Source: Bacillota bacterium
Lineage (GTDB): Bacteria; Bacillota; Clostridia; Christensenellales; CAG-138
Direction: 5' to 3'
Length of the DNA: 35,640 nucleotides
NCBI GenBank assembly: GCA_023400985.1
Contig: JAEXEN010000025.1
Location: forward strand, 1 to 35,640
This document shows, piece by piece, positions 16,327 through 24,963 of this stretch. The translations under genes were made by a program, and so were the position numbers. Each line of letters starts with the position of its first letter. Positions within the stretch are counted from its first letter, which is position 1. The notes beneath the pieces are model-generated. The model made no database searches, had not been told where the DNA came from, and saw only the letters and a program-made list of their open reading frames with translations.

Positions 16327-16929
16327 TCAACCCTGCGCTTCGAGCGTATCGTCGATGAACGTTTTCCAATCCTCCTTGGAGCGGGAACCGACTAAGGTTT
16401 TGCTTACAAACTTCCCTTTGCTGTTTACGATAAAGCTAGTGGGGATGGAACGGACGCCTTTGAGCATGCCGTCGTAAAGGGACTCGGATACGAGGATGTG
16501 GAGATAGTCTGTACCGGTATATTCGCGTATTTCCTTGGCAAGCTCTATCTCGTCGGGCGTTTCGGCGGAGGCGTCGGATACGATGCCGATAAACTGCACG
16601 CCCTTATCGGCGTACTCCGCGGCAAGTTCACCCAAGTCCGGCATTTCGTTGATGCACGGAGAGCAAAACGTGCCCCAGATATTGATGAATGTAAAGTCTG
16701 CGTTTTCAAACACCGTGTTGTCCACCTCGTTGCCGTCAAGGTCGGTGCTCGTGAACTCCGGCACGACCTTGGGCGCTTTCGTTTCTTCCGGCGTGGAAAC
16801 GGGCGTTCCGGCGGGCGGCGCGGGGGCAGGCTCCTCCGACGAAGGCGCGCAGCCAAAGAGCATGGCACACGCGAGGATGAGCGCGAGCGCAAACGCGGCG
16901 TGTTTTATAAAACGGGGGGTCGGCTCCAT
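16327..16929 (-). CDS. TlpA-like thiol-disulfide lipoprotein
   Basis: A 200-residue extracytoplasmic thioredoxin-fold lipoprotein. Met at 16929 is chosen because AGGAGG lies just upstream; an earlier Met would precede that site. The signal peptide ends with LFGC, placing the lipidated Cys at 27. A Pro/Ala-rich linker leads to the redoxin domain (about residues 55-200) with FINIWGTFCSPCINEMPDL, active-site Cys89 and Cys92, and the cis-Pro segment RSIPTSFIV. TlpA/ResA-type proteins reduce or exchange disulfides on secreted proteins. First gene of the operon with the CXXC peptide and NapH-like protein. Confidence 0.92.
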   Translation of the reverse strand: MEPTPRFIKHAAFALALILACAMLFGCAPSSEEPAPAPPAGTPVSTPEETKAPKVVPEFTSTDLDGNEVDNTVFENADFTFINIWGTFCSPCINEMPDLGELAAEYADKGVQFIGIVSDASAETPDEIELAKEIREYTGTDYLHILVSESLYDGMLKGVRSIPTSFIVNSKGKFVSKTLVGSRSKEDWKTFIDDTLEAQG

Positions 16930-16968
16930 GGTTACCTCCTGATAGGGGCGCAAAAAATGGGATACCTG

Positions 16969-16997
16969 ATTAAACCACAGATCGGCGGTTTTCTCAA
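16969..16997 (-). promoter_or_regulatory. Putative promoter of the TlpA-CXXC-NapH operon
   Basis: TTGAGA (16997-16992), 17 bases, TTTAAT (16974-16969) on the minus strand, about 40 bases before the ATG at 16929. The neighbouring GTGAC-AAG-GTCAC dyad (about 17010-17022) lies between this promoter and the divergent NlpC/P60 gene and could be an operator. Confidence 0.4.
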
Positions 16998-17084
16998 GGC
17001 CGCTGTTTGTGACAAGGTCACGTTATAACATATTTTCCTAGTCCCATAAATACCCTAGTAAAAACAGATGCTAAGGAAAAACAC

Positions 17085-17819
17085 ATGCAGTTTGTCGTCA
17101 TAAAAAAGCGCCCGAAAAGAAAATATGCCTTTTTGAAACGCCAAAAAGGGTATCTTTTGCCTGCCTTGGCGGCGCTTTTAGCGACGCTCGCGCTCATAGC
17201 GCTCCTGAATTCCTCGACGCTGGAAGAGGAAACGGTAACGCGCGGCAAATATGAACCGCTGGCACAAGAAGAGATAGAATACGCTCTTACCGTGGATCCG
17301 CCCGAGGACGAAGGGCGGAAAGCGCTTGTGGACGCGGCGGTATCGCTCATCGGCGAGGTGCATTATTTCTGGGGTGGTAAAAGCCTTGTGCCGGGGATCG
17401 ACCCCGAATGGGGCGTTTTGAAAGAGGTGACGAGCAGCGGAAGCCGCACCACCGGCACCATGCGCCCGTTCGGCCTTGACTGTTCGGGTTTTGTACTGTG
17501 GAGCTTTATCCAGCTTGGCTATGACGCGGAGGAAGCTGAGGCGCTCGTGGGGGTAGGCACATGGGCACAGTGGCAGCGAAGCTACGACATCGCGTGGGAG
17601 GAGCTTAAGCCCGGCGACCTCGCGTTTGAAAACAGGTACCCAGAGAAGAGCGACAACCATGTGGGGATATGCATCGGGTACGGCGAAGACGGACAGCCCG
17701 TGTTCGTGCATTGCTCCTCCAAATTCAACGGCGTTGTGGCGACCCCCGCGGGCGGGGTGTTCCGCTACGCGCGAAGACCGTTTTTGTTTTATGCGGAGGG
17801 GAAGGGGTTGTCGCCCTAG
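17085..17819 (+). CDS. NlpC/P60-type cell-wall hydrolase, membrane anchored
   Basis: A 244-residue protein with a short basic cytosolic start (KKRPKRKYAFLKRQK), one membrane helix (about residues 24-43) and an extracytoplasmic C40 peptidase domain from about residue 80. The catalytic Cys is Cys133 in FGLDCSGFVLW and the catalytic His is His192 in SDNHVGICIGYG; ELKPGDLAF precedes it as in other family members. These enzymes cut peptide bonds in peptidoglycan stem peptides. An insertion between the first helix and the Cys motif (residues about 95-128, GGKSLVPGIDPEWG...) is longer than in minimal domains. AAGGAAAA precedes the ATG. Single gene, divergent from the redox operon. Confidence 0.88.
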   Translation: MQFVVIKKRPKRKYAFLKRQKGYLLPALAALLATLALIALLNSSTLEEETVTRGKYEPLAQEEIEYALTVDPPEDEGRKALVDAAVSLIGEVHYFWGGKSLVPGIDPEWGVLKEVTSSGSRTTGTMRPFGLDCSGFVLWSFIQLGYDAEEAEALVGVGTWAQWQRSYDIAWEELKPGDLAFENRYPEKSDNHVGICIGYGEDGQPVFVHCSSKFNGVVATPAGGVFRYARRPFLFYAEGKGLSP

Positions 17820-17878
17820 ACCCTATGCGGGCGGTATTTTGCGTGTCAAAATGGCCGAATGAAACATTTCATTTGTAG

Positions 17879-17900
17879 GGCGGGATGACCTCATCCCGCC
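17879..17900. repeat. CCTACA-type palindrome
   Basis: Perfect 10-bp arms GGCGGGATGA/TCATCCCGCC with a 2-base loop, preceded by TTTGTAG (17873-17878). It is a member of the palindrome family also present near 13.4 and 26.4 kb, and abuts the 115-bp dispersed repeat. Confidence 0.75.
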
Positions 17901-17925
17901 GCGCGTGCTGCCGAGGCACCGTATC

Positions 17926-18040
17926 TGCGGCAAACGGGTTGTATGCAAGCCGCGGTGGGTTAGGATATTTTTTATAATGTAAACGAAAGGCGTTAAGGGA
18001 CCAGGAGGGATGTCGCATTAAGCATTTGCAATGCATAATG
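17926..18040 (-). repeat. Dispersed 115-bp repeat, copy 2 (inverted)
   Basis: Ungapped match to the reverse complement of bases 1-115, identical over 17988-18040. The hairpin end (18016-18040) and the conserved GGACCAGGAGGGATGTCG segment are both kept. The two copies bracket 17.8 kb in inverted orientation. Confidence 0.8.
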
Positions 18041-18443
18041 CAAGGATGTTTCACCTGCGGCGAAACCCCGGGGTTCTAAAAAGGCGTCACCGGCGCCTTT
18101 TTTGCCCCTTCGGGGCATCGAACCCGCTGTCACGGCGTAAAAGCCGTGACAGCCCCCTTAGGTCCCTTAACAATCTCTTATCCTCCTTAAAACGGCCACT
18201 GCGTGGTGCTTTTGGGGCACGGAGCCCTCTGCGGTGTATCGATGCTGCGGTAGGGAACGGTTTTGACCGTTCCGTGATGACGCGCAAATCGCTATGCAAA
18301 CACGCGGGGCGCAGGGGTGGTTCATCCAACTAGCCGGGGTAGCGGTTACACGCGAGGCGCAGAAGGATTGCCGCCCCTACAAGTGGGTACATCGTGTGTG
18401 GGGGAAAACGAGAGGGCGCAAGCGAAGAGTACCTTGTAAATTT
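18041..18443. repeat. Hairpin-rich intergenic region
   Basis: No gene. Four hairpins follow one another: AAAAAGGCG/CGCCTTTTT (18078-18102, terminator-like), TGCCCC/GGGGCA (18103-18117), CTGTCACGGC/GCCGTGACAG (18127-18152), GGAACGGT/ACCGTTCC (18254-18273). Near 18350 the word GCGGTTACACGCG and at 18365-18382 a half module ending GCCCCTACA connect it to the palindrome family elsewhere in the window. Confidence 0.65.
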
Positions 18444-19154
18444 TTATTCGGATACGATCACCGTCAAGTCCGGATGCAGCTGCAGCAGCGAGGCCGGCAG
18501 ACGCGGCGTGACGGGGCCGTTGAGCGCGCGGTCGATCACCGCGAGCTTTTGCGCGCCGTTGGCGATGAGAAGTATCTTTTTTGCCTGCATGATATGGCGC
18601 ATACCCATGGTGACGGCAAATTCCGGAACGTTGCCGGGGTCGTTGCCGAAAAAGCGGGCGTTGGCGCTCCGCGTCATGTCGCTCAATCGCACGCGGTGTG
18701 TTTTCATCACGAACTGCTCATCCGGTTCGTTGAAGCCGATGTGCCCATTGGGGCCGATGCCCAACAGCTGCAGGTCGATGCCGCCCAAGGATTCGATGAG
18801 CGTATCGTACGCGTCGCATTCCACCTCAACGTCCTTGGCAAGGCCGTTGGGCAGATGCGCGTTTTTAGGGTCAAGGTCGATATGGTCGAAGAAATTCGCC
18901 TTCATGAAGCTGAGATAGCTTTGTTCGTGTCCTGTGGGAAGGCCACAATATTCGTCGAGGTTCACCGTTACGGCAGACTTGAAGGAAACGTCGCCCTTCC
19001 TGTACCACTCGATCAGCTGCTTGTATGCGCCTATCGGCGTGGAACCGGTGGCGAGCCCGAGAACGCTGTTTTCCTTTAAGATGACCTGTGCCGAGATCAC
19101 GTTTGCCGCCTTGCGGCTCATATCGCGATAATCTTTTGAAAGAATGAGCTTCAT
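18444..19154 (-). CDS. nagB: Glucosamine-6-phosphate deaminase
   Basis: A 236-residue enzyme converting glucosamine-6-phosphate to fructose-6-phosphate and ammonia. Signatures: GLATGSTPIGAYKQLI (phosphate loop, about residue 35), VNLDEYCGL with the catalytic Asp, and LLGIGPNGHIGFNEPDEQF with the catalytic His. Length is that of the short Gram-positive form. Its start overlaps the nagA stop by four bases (ATGA), so it is translationally coupled as the second gene of nagA-nagB. Together they channel N-acetylglucosamine-6-phosphate into glycolysis; no PTS transporter is visible in the window. Confidence 0.95.
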   Translation of the reverse strand: MKLILSKDYRDMSRKAANVISAQVILKENSVLGLATGSTPIGAYKQLIEWYRKGDVSFKSAVTVNLDEYCGLPTGHEQSYLSFMKANFFDHIDLDPKNAHLPNGLAKDVEVECDAYDTLIESLGGIDLQLLGIGPNGHIGFNEPDEQFVMKTHRVRLSDMTRSANARFFGNDPGNVPEFAVTMGMRHIMQAKKILLIANGAQKLAVIDRALNGPVTPRLPASLLQLHPDLTVIVSE

Positions 19155-20260
19155 GCTCTTTCCCTCCCTTCTATGAACACCTTGATCGGGTCGAAATTTT
19201 CATCCGTAAGAAGCAGATCGGCGAGCTTGCCCCGCTCGATGCTGCCGATTTCACTTTCAAGGCCTATGGAGCGCGCGGGTGTGAGCGTTGCGGCAAGGAG
19301 CGCTTGCTCCTTTGGTACGCCAAACGCCACGCAGTTTTGAAGCGCGGTCAAAACATTGGTGGACGAGCCTGCAATGGTGCCGTCGACGAGCGTCGCCTTG
19401 CCCATTTTTACGAATACCGGCTGGCCGCCCAGCTCGTATTCACCGTCGGCAAGCCCGGCGCTTCGCATGGAATCGCTCACGAGGCATACCTTGTTTGCGC
19501 CATAAAGCGCGAACGAAGCGCGGATCACCGCGGGGTGCAGGTGGATGCCGTCGCAGATAAGCTCCACGAACGCGCCCGCATCGAACGCCGCGCCGACCAC
19601 ACCGGGGCTTCTGTGTAAAAACGGTTCCATGGCGTTGAAAAGATGCGTCACATGGTTCGCGCCGTTAAAAAACGCGGTGCGGGCGATATCGTAATCCGCC
19701 GCGGTGTGGGCTAAAGAAACCGCGCATACCTTTCCCGCCTCGCGTATGAACTCCATGGCGCCTTCCTCTTCGGGCGCTACGTCCACGATGCGGACGCGGC
19801 CCGATGCGGCCGCATTGAGGCGCTCGAACATGGCGATATCCGGCGAGAATATGTTTTTCGCGTCCTGCGCGCCTTTCTTTTTGGGGCTTATGAACGGGCC
19901 TTCCATGTTGATGCCCACGCATTTCGCCACATTGCCGCCGCCCTTAAAATTGCCCGCCGTGCGCATCGCGGCTGTGAGCGTAGCCTCGTCGTAGGTCATG
20001 GAGGTGGCGCAGAACGAGGTGACGCCGCGGCTCGCGTAAAACGCCGCCATTTTAGAAAGCCCCTCTTCCACAGCGTCGCAGGTATCGGAGCCCATCGCGC
20101 CGTGGGTGTGGATGTCCACAAGCCCGGGGATGAGATATTTACCTTTGGCGTCGAGTCCATTGCCCTTTAAGCTGCCGATCTCCTCGATACGGTCTTCAAA
20201 CCGCACGTCGGTGCGCCCGAAGCGGCCGTTCAAAAAGACCGTCGCGTTTTTGATGAGCAT
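19151..20260 (-). CDS. nagA: N-acetylglucosamine-6-phosphate deacetylase
   Basis: A 369-residue amidohydrolase removing acetate from GlcNAc-6-phosphate. Motifs: GLVDIHTHGAMGSDTCD (metal-binding HxH), NMEGPFISPKKKGAQD (metal Glu), SLAHTAADY and NHVTHLFNAMEPFLHR (metal His residues), ELICDGIHLHP and LVSDSM (catalytic Asp). Start at 20260 (MLIKNATVFLNG) because AAGGAAGG lies just upstream and the homologous part begins here, although the frame is open further up. First gene of the nagA-nagB operon with its own promoter. Confidence 0.95.
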   Translation of the reverse strand: MLIKNATVFLNGRFGRTDVRFEDRIEEIGSLKGNGLDAKGKYLIPGLVDIHTHGAMGSDTCDAVEEGLSKMAAFYASRGVTSFCATSMTYDEATLTAAMRTAGNFKGGGNVAKCVGINMEGPFISPKKKGAQDAKNIFSPDIAMFERLNAAASGRVRIVDVAPEEEGAMEFIREAGKVCAVSLAHTAADYDIARTAFFNGANHVTHLFNAMEPFLHRSPGVVGAAFDAGAFVELICDGIHLHPAVIRASFALYGANKVCLVSDSMRSAGLADGEYELGGQPVFVKMGKATLVDGTIAGSSTNVLTALQNCVAFGVPKEQALLAATLTPARSIGLESEIGSIERGKLADLLLTDENFDPIKVFIEGRERA

Positions 20261-20306
20261 AAATGACCTTCCTTTCCATGCTTCCCTTACCTTAGCTACA
20301 ACATGT

Positions 20307-20336
20307 ATTATAAAAGAACCCATAGACCAGTGTAAA
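20307..20336 (-). promoter_or_regulatory. Promoter of nagA-nagB
   Basis: TTTACA (20336-20331), 18 bases, TATAAT (20312-20307) on the minus strand, immediately downstream of the terminator of the preceding chemotaxis gene. No obvious NagR-type dyad was recognised around it. Confidence 0.65.
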
Positions 20337-20337
20337 G

Positions 20338-20368
20338 AAGGCGCGCACTTAAAAGAAGTGCGCACCTT
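20338..20368 (-). terminator. Terminator after the chemotaxis receptor
   Basis: Thirteen-bp stem with one G-T wobble (20368-20356 with 20350-20338), 5-base loop, followed on the minus strand by CTTTAC. It separates the chemotaxis gene from nagA-nagB. Confidence 0.65.
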
Positions 20369-20421
20369 GCGAATAATTGCTTGTGATTGTCCGCTCCTTT
20401 AGGCGGTCTTGCGAAAACTTC

Positions 20422-23190
20422 CTACTCCTGCCTCAAATGCACCCGCCGCACCATATCCTTGAGCATATCGGCCTGGCCGGAAAGCTCTTCGCTGGTGGCG
20501 GCGGCTTCTTCGGCCGTGGCGGAGTTGGTCTGCACCACCTGCGAAAGCGAGGAGATGCCGTCGCTGATCTGCGCAAGACCGGTTGCCTGCTCGTTGGAGG
20601 CGGCGGCAATCTCCTTGACGAGCGCCGCTGTTTTTTCGATATCCGCGAGGATCGCGTCGAGGTCCTTGGCGGTGATATCCGCAAGCTTGGTGCCCGCGTC
20701 CGCCTTCTTGATGCTGTCGGAAATGAGCGTTGCGGTCTCCTGCGCGGCGGCTGCGCTCTTTCCGGCAAGATTCCTGACCTCGTCGGCCACAACGCTGAAG
20801 CCGCGGCCGTGCGCGCCCGCGCGGGCCGCTTCCACGGCGGCGTTGAGCGCAAGGATGTTCGTCTGGAAAGCGATCTCGTCGATCACTTTGATGATCTTGG
20901 ATATGGCCAGAGAGGAACCGCTGATGTCTTTCATGGCGCCCTTGAGCTTATCCATCTGCACTTTGCCTTCGCGCGCCTCCTGCTCGGCGGCGGTGCTCAG
21001 GTCGTTGGCATTGTTTGCGCCCACGGCGTTTTGGCGTGTTTGCGCGGCGATCTCCATGATGGAGGCGGTCAGTTCCTCGATGGCGCTCGCCTGCATGGTG
21101 GAGCCCTGCGAAATGCTCTGGCTGCCGGCGCTCACTTGATGCGTGCCAGAGGCCACCTGATCGGCCGCCAGGCCAATGTTGCGGAACATGTCGTTGAGGC
21201 TGTCCGCGATACTGTTGATGGAGGTCTTGATCTCCTCAAAATCGCCGCGGAACTCCGAGGTGATCTCCACGTCGAAATCACCGGCCTCAACGCTGCCCAG
21301 CGCGGAGGATATTTCCGCGATGTAGCCCTTGATGAAGGAAACGCTCATATGCAGGTTTTCGGCGATGCGGGAAAAGAGCGCATGTACTTCTTTTGTATCC
21401 TCGTCGGGTTCGTCCACTTTGACGGTACAATTCAGCTCGCCGCGCGCGAGCCGCTCCAGATCAACGAGGAGCTTGTCTACCTGTTTGGACTGGTAATCCG
21501 CCTGCTTTTCAGATATCCGCCGCGCATGCTCTATGCTTTTGAAAGCTTCGCGCACGTCGGTATCGAGCACCCGCGCGAGCATGCCGATTTCGTTCGTGGA
21601 GGTAATCTTCACCTCGGCGTCCAATTCGCCTGCCGCAAGGGACTGCGCGAGAGAAACGGTGGCCGCGACGGGCTTCGTCACAAGCGCGCGCACCGTGAAA
21701 TAGACCATGAGCGTGGTGACTGCAACAAGTATGGCGAAAATGCCGGCCACAAGCCAGTTGATGGTTTGGGAATCCGTATATGTCTCGGCCTTTTCCACGC
21801 CTACGATTACCAACCAAGGCGTGGTGGTGTTGCCGATCTCAATAGGCATGGAGACCATCTGCATGGCTTTGTGCGTGGAAGGAGAGGTAAACGAGAAGTA
21901 ATATTCGTCGCCCGAGGCAACGGAAGCGCGGATGCTGTCGACGTTCCTGAGTCCCATTTCGGAAAGGGGCTTGCCTAAAAGCGCGGCGTCCGGCGCGGCC
22001 ACAACGGTACCGTTGGCGGAGCAGACGTATACGACCGAGGTCTTGAAATTGCCATGGTCATATTCCGCGTCCTGCAGCTGGCTTAATGGTATGTCTACGC
22101 CCGTCACGGCACATATCTGAGCCTTCTTGTCGAACACGGGCACGGAAAGCGTGGTGACGAAGGTATTCTCATTGTTGATGTACTTGCTGTACGGCTCGAG
22201 GATCACCTCTCGGCCTGAATTCTTGGCGAGCCAATAGAACGCGCCGTCGGTTTCCGATTCGTAGCCGGTAAGAGGCGTTACCTGCGCGGTGCCGTAGGCT
22301 GTATACCAATAAGGAAGGAACCGGCCCGAGTCGTCGGAGCCGGGCAGGCCCGCGCTTATATCGTCGTCCCCGTCGAGCGCGTCCGGCTCCCAGATGCTCC
22401 AGACGCCGGCGATCTTTTCCTTGTTGCTGACAAGCATCGTTCTTAAGAAATTGTTGTAAACGTCGCGGCGGGTATCCTCGGCGATGCCGTTATAGCCTTC
22501 CATGATGCTTGCCGTGGTGCGAACGACGCTCAGCTCGTTGCCAAGCATTGTGGATACTGCCTGCGCATTCTGGCGCGCGAGCGACTGTATCTGCAGCTTG
22601 CCGTTGTTGTTCGCGGTGGTCTGGCTCAAAGTGAAGATCGAAATGAACGAGAGGATGACCACCAAAAGGATGGCCACGAGGCTTCGCGTGATGACCTGAG
22701 CGCCGAGGCGCTGCCGCTTGATCTTCTCCGCAAGCTTGTCGTTTGCTTTCAGGACGGCCCCTCCGGCAGCGACCGTAACGGTGCCGGCGCTTTGGTAGAT
22801 GGCCTTGAAGAGGTTCTCCGCTTTCTTTTTGAGCGCAACATTGCCCGCTTCGGCCTCCGCGCCTTTACCGGGCGCTTCGGTAGCCGCGGGTCCTGCGCTT
22901 TGCGTATCTTTGGCCTCGCTTTTTGCATTTGCGGCCTTTCTGCGGCCGCGCTTGGGCTTTGCCTCCGCCTGTATACTGCCTTCCGGAGCGTCCGGTGCGG
23001 TTTTTTCCAAAACGGCTTCGGCGGACGGATCTGGCTCCGCCTGCTTCGGGTCGCTCTTCGCGGCGTCTTCCGGCGCGGATTTCATTTTGCGCGGCTTTTT
23101 CAAAAGCGCCGCAAGCGCTGAAAAAAGCGAGCGGGAGTGCTTGTCCTCCTGTACGCTTTTTTCGGGTTCCGGACGAATGGGGTGCTCCAT
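20422..23190 (-). CDS. Methyl-accepting chemotaxis protein with long cytosolic N-terminus
   Basis: A 922-residue receptor. Met at 23190 is preferred (GGAG eight bases upstream) over Met at 23199. Unusually, about 165 residues rich in Lys, Ala, Glu and Pro, with a KPKRGRRKAANAK patch, precede the first membrane helix (about 166-188). Then come a large extracytoplasmic dCache-type sensor (about 190-470; YxxY-like WYTAYG, PYSKYI), a second helix (about 480-503), HAMP, a second HAMP-like/coiled segment, and the signalling domain with the hairpin tip EIAFQTNILALNAAVEAARA around residue 770. The C-terminus is QADMLKDMVRRVHLRQE, without an NWETF tether. It would signal to CheA; no other chemotaxis gene is nearby. 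Confidence 0.93.
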   Translation of the reverse strand: MEHPIRPEPEKSVQEDKHSRSLFSALAALLKKPRKMKSAPEDAAKSDPKQAEPDPSAEAVLEKTAPDAPEGSIQAEAKPKRGRRKAANAKSEAKDTQSAGPAATEAPGKGAEAEAGNVALKKKAENLFKAIYQSAGTVTVAAGGAVLKANDKLAEKIKRQRLGAQVITRSLVAILLVVILSFISIFTLSQTTANNNGKLQIQSLARQNAQAVSTMLGNELSVVRTTASIMEGYNGIAEDTRRDVYNNFLRTMLVSNKEKIAGVWSIWEPDALDGDDDISAGLPGSDDSGRFLPYWYTAYGTAQVTPLTGYESETDGAFYWLAKNSGREVILEPYSKYINNENTFVTTLSVPVFDKKAQICAVTGVDIPLSQLQDAEYDHGNFKTSVVYVCSANGTVVAAPDAALLGKPLSEMGLRNVDSIRASVASGDEYYFSFTSPSTHKAMQMVSMPIEIGNTTTPWLVIVGVEKAETYTDSQTINWLVAGIFAILVAVTTLMVYFTVRALVTKPVAATVSLAQSLAAGELDAEVKITSTNEIGMLARVLDTDVREAFKSIEHARRISEKQADYQSKQVDKLLVDLERLARGELNCTVKVDEPDEDTKEVHALFSRIAENLHMSVSFIKGYIAEISSALGSVEAGDFDVEITSEFRGDFEEIKTSINSIADSLNDMFRNIGLAADQVASGTHQVSAGSQSISQGSTMQASAIEELTASIMEIAAQTRQNAVGANNANDLSTAAEQEAREGKVQMDKLKGAMKDISGSSLAISKIIKVIDEIAFQTNILALNAAVEAARAGAHGRGFSVVADEVRNLAGKSAAAAQETATLISDSIKKADAGTKLADITAKDLDAILADIEKTAALVKEIAAASNEQATGLAQISDGISSLSQVVQTNSATAEEAAATSEELSGQADMLKDMVRRVHLRQE

Positions 23191-23383
23191 CTCATACACT
23201 CCTAATCAAAAAAGTTTTACGGGCGGCAAGCAAAGCGCCGGAACGATCTTAAAACCATGGACGATGAAAATATTAAAACGGTACAAACGATATTAATTAT
23301 TTCGTGATTTTATTGCCAAAACATTAGATATTAAAGCAAGGAGATTTAAAGCTCGCGGTTCGACCCTCTTGTTTTAAGCAAAA

Positions 23384-24268
23384 TCAGTCCGCAATCTCGC
23401 GTTCCTTGCCGAAAAAGCCCACGCCCAGCGTCTGCGCACCCGTGTGCGCGCCGATGACGGGGCCTACGAACTGAATGAAATATTCCTTGAACGCAACACC
23501 CTGTTCTTCCACGAGCGCCTTGACGGCATAGGCGTCCTCCTCGCAGTCGCCGTGCAAGATGATAAGCACGTTATCCGAAGGGTTTTCCGCGCGGCTTGCA
23601 ATTGCGTCCGCGATGAAGCGGAGGGATTTGCGGCGCCCGTTCACCTTTTCACAGGGAACAAGCCTGCCCGCGCGGCTCATGGTGATGATGGGCTTCAAAT
23701 TGAGCAGAGAGCCCATTGCCGCCGCCGCGGGGGATACGCGGCCGCCGCGCTTGAGATGGTTGAGATCATCCACGGTGAACCATACGTTGGCGCGCATGGC
23801 GTTATGTTCCACCCACTGCGCTACGAAATCGATGTCCGCGCCGTTTTCCCGCAGCTTGAGCGCTTCGTAAACGAGTATCGCCATACCCGCGGAAATGCTT
23901 TTCGTATCCACGGCGATGATTTTCCGCTCGGGATACATTTCGGAAAGCTCGTCGCGCGCCGTGCATAAAAAGCTGTAAGCCGCGGAAAGCATGGAGGAAA
24001 ACGAGAGAAAAAGGACATCCTGTCCCGCGTCGAGGTAGGGCTTCCACATATCCATATAATACTGCGGCGGATAGGTGGTGGTGGTGGGGATGCTGCCCGT
24101 GCGGATGCGCTCGAAAAAATGCTTGTAGTCGGTCGCGCGCCCAAGGTCGTAGGCGTACTCGTTCCCGTCCATGTGGTAGGGCATGGGTACAAAATGTACG
24201 TTGTAGCGGTCAACGATGGAAAGAGGAAGCTCGCTGTCCGCGTCGGTGAGGATAACATAGGGTTGCAT
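23384..24268 (-). CDS. DegV family fatty-acid-binding protein
   Basis: A 295-residue DegV/FakB-type protein. The start is Met24268, with AGGAGG seven bases upstream; the frame is open further 5' without homology. Typical pieces: VILTDADSELP at the N-terminus, the IPTTTTYPP and LSFSSMLSAAY loops that hold the fatty-acid carboxylate, IIAVDTKSISAGMAILV, and DDLNHLKRGGRVS. FakB proteins present fatty acids to FakA kinase for phosphorylation; no fakA lies here, so it may be one of several genomic copies. Monocistronic. No promoter pair was convincing. Confidence 0.92.
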   Translation of the reverse strand: MQPYVILTDADSELPLSIVDRYNVHFVPMPYHMDGNEYAYDLGRATDYKHFFERIRTGSIPTTTTYPPQYYMDMWKPYLDAGQDVLFLSFSSMLSAAYSFLCTARDELSEMYPERKIIAVDTKSISAGMAILVYEALKLRENGADIDFVAQWVEHNAMRANVWFTVDDLNHLKRGGRVSPAAAAMGSLLNLKPIITMSRAGRLVPCEKVNGRRKSLRFIADAIASRAENPSDNVLIILHGDCEEDAYAVKALVEEQGVAFKEYFIQFVGPVIGAHTGAQTLGVGFFGKEREIAD

Positions 24269-24406
24269 CGTTAGGCCTCCTGTCGAAAAATGAAGAATAA
24301 GGACGGATAATAAACCGTATACATTGTACTTTAAGTGGACGGTTTTACACAACAAAGATTTGCATATGCATTTGTATCGTATGCGGTTAATGTGGACGAA
24401 ATGCAA

Positions 24407-24450
24407 AGCTGAAGCCGCAAAACCGCCAGAGGCGCTTTGTAGCTTCAGCT
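24407..24450 (-). terminator. Hairpin after the GNAT-unknown-unknown operon
   Basis: Nine-bp outer stem AGCTGAAGC/GCTTCAGCT (24407-24415 with 24442-24450) enclosing a CGCC-AGA-GGCG hairpin. It sits 25 bases after the stop of the minus-strand operon. The following T run is short, so terminator function is probable rather than certain. Confidence 0.5.
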
Positions 24451-24474
24451 TTATAAATAAAGAGTTACTCGCGC

Positions 24475-24957
24475 TTATTTTGCCGCCAGCCGCCTTGCCG
24501 CACCAAGCAAATCGAATACTGTCGTATCGGACGGGAAGCGCAGGCTCACACAGATCTCCTTTTCCGCGCTGTTTTGGATGCTTTTGTGTATATGGGAAGC
24601 GTCCATGCCCGCATGATAAAAATCGAAAAGAAAATTATCCGCACCGTAAATCTCGGCGTCGAAATCCCGCGTGAGCTCGACAAAATCGAGCTCACGCGCT
24701 TTTTCACGCGGCAAAACCGCCTCAAAAAACACATGGTCAAGCTCGAACCCGAAATCCCCGAGGCCTTTCGCGGTCACAACGGGAATAGGAAAGTGCTCTG
24801 TAAAAAAGCTCTCGCCCCTTCGCACCGCATGCAGGTTGTAAAACCCGCGCTCACACAGGATATTTTGTTCCTTGAGGTGCTCGCAAAGCCTTTTTGCACG
24901 GAGGCAAAGCGGTTCATAAACCGAGTTGAGAAATTCTGGCAGATGGTCAAATTCCAT
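24475..24957 (-). CDS. Conserved-looking protein of unknown function
   Basis: A 160-residue soluble protein that I do not recognise. It is mixed alpha/beta, acidic in the middle, with FDFYHAGMDASHIHKSI (about residue 110-127) as its most distinctive stretch and no signal peptide, membrane helix or cysteine motif. It begins six bases after the preceding gene, so it belongs to the operon GNAT - unknown - this gene, and is followed by a hairpin. Codon usage looks like that of its neighbours, so it is probably a resident gene. Confidence 0.7.
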   Translation of the reverse strand: MEFDHLPEFLNSVYEPLCLRAKRLCEHLKEQNILCERGFYNLHAVRRGESFFTEHFPIPVVTAKGLGDFGFELDHVFFEAVLPREKARELDFVELTRDFDAEIYGADNFLFDFYHAGMDASHIHKSIQNSAEKEICVSLRFPSDTTVFDLLGAARRLAAK

Positions 24958-24963
24958 ATCTTT

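Noticed and set aside
18031..18333. 100-codon frame in the hairpin-rich gap
   Set aside because: Runs through four hairpins, Arg/Ser-rich, no homology pattern.
20377..21978. 533-codon plus-strand frame opposite the chemotaxis receptor
   Set aside because: Antisense shadow of a GC-rich gene; low-complexity His/Gly/Arg-rich translation and no domain, while the minus strand is a clear receptor.
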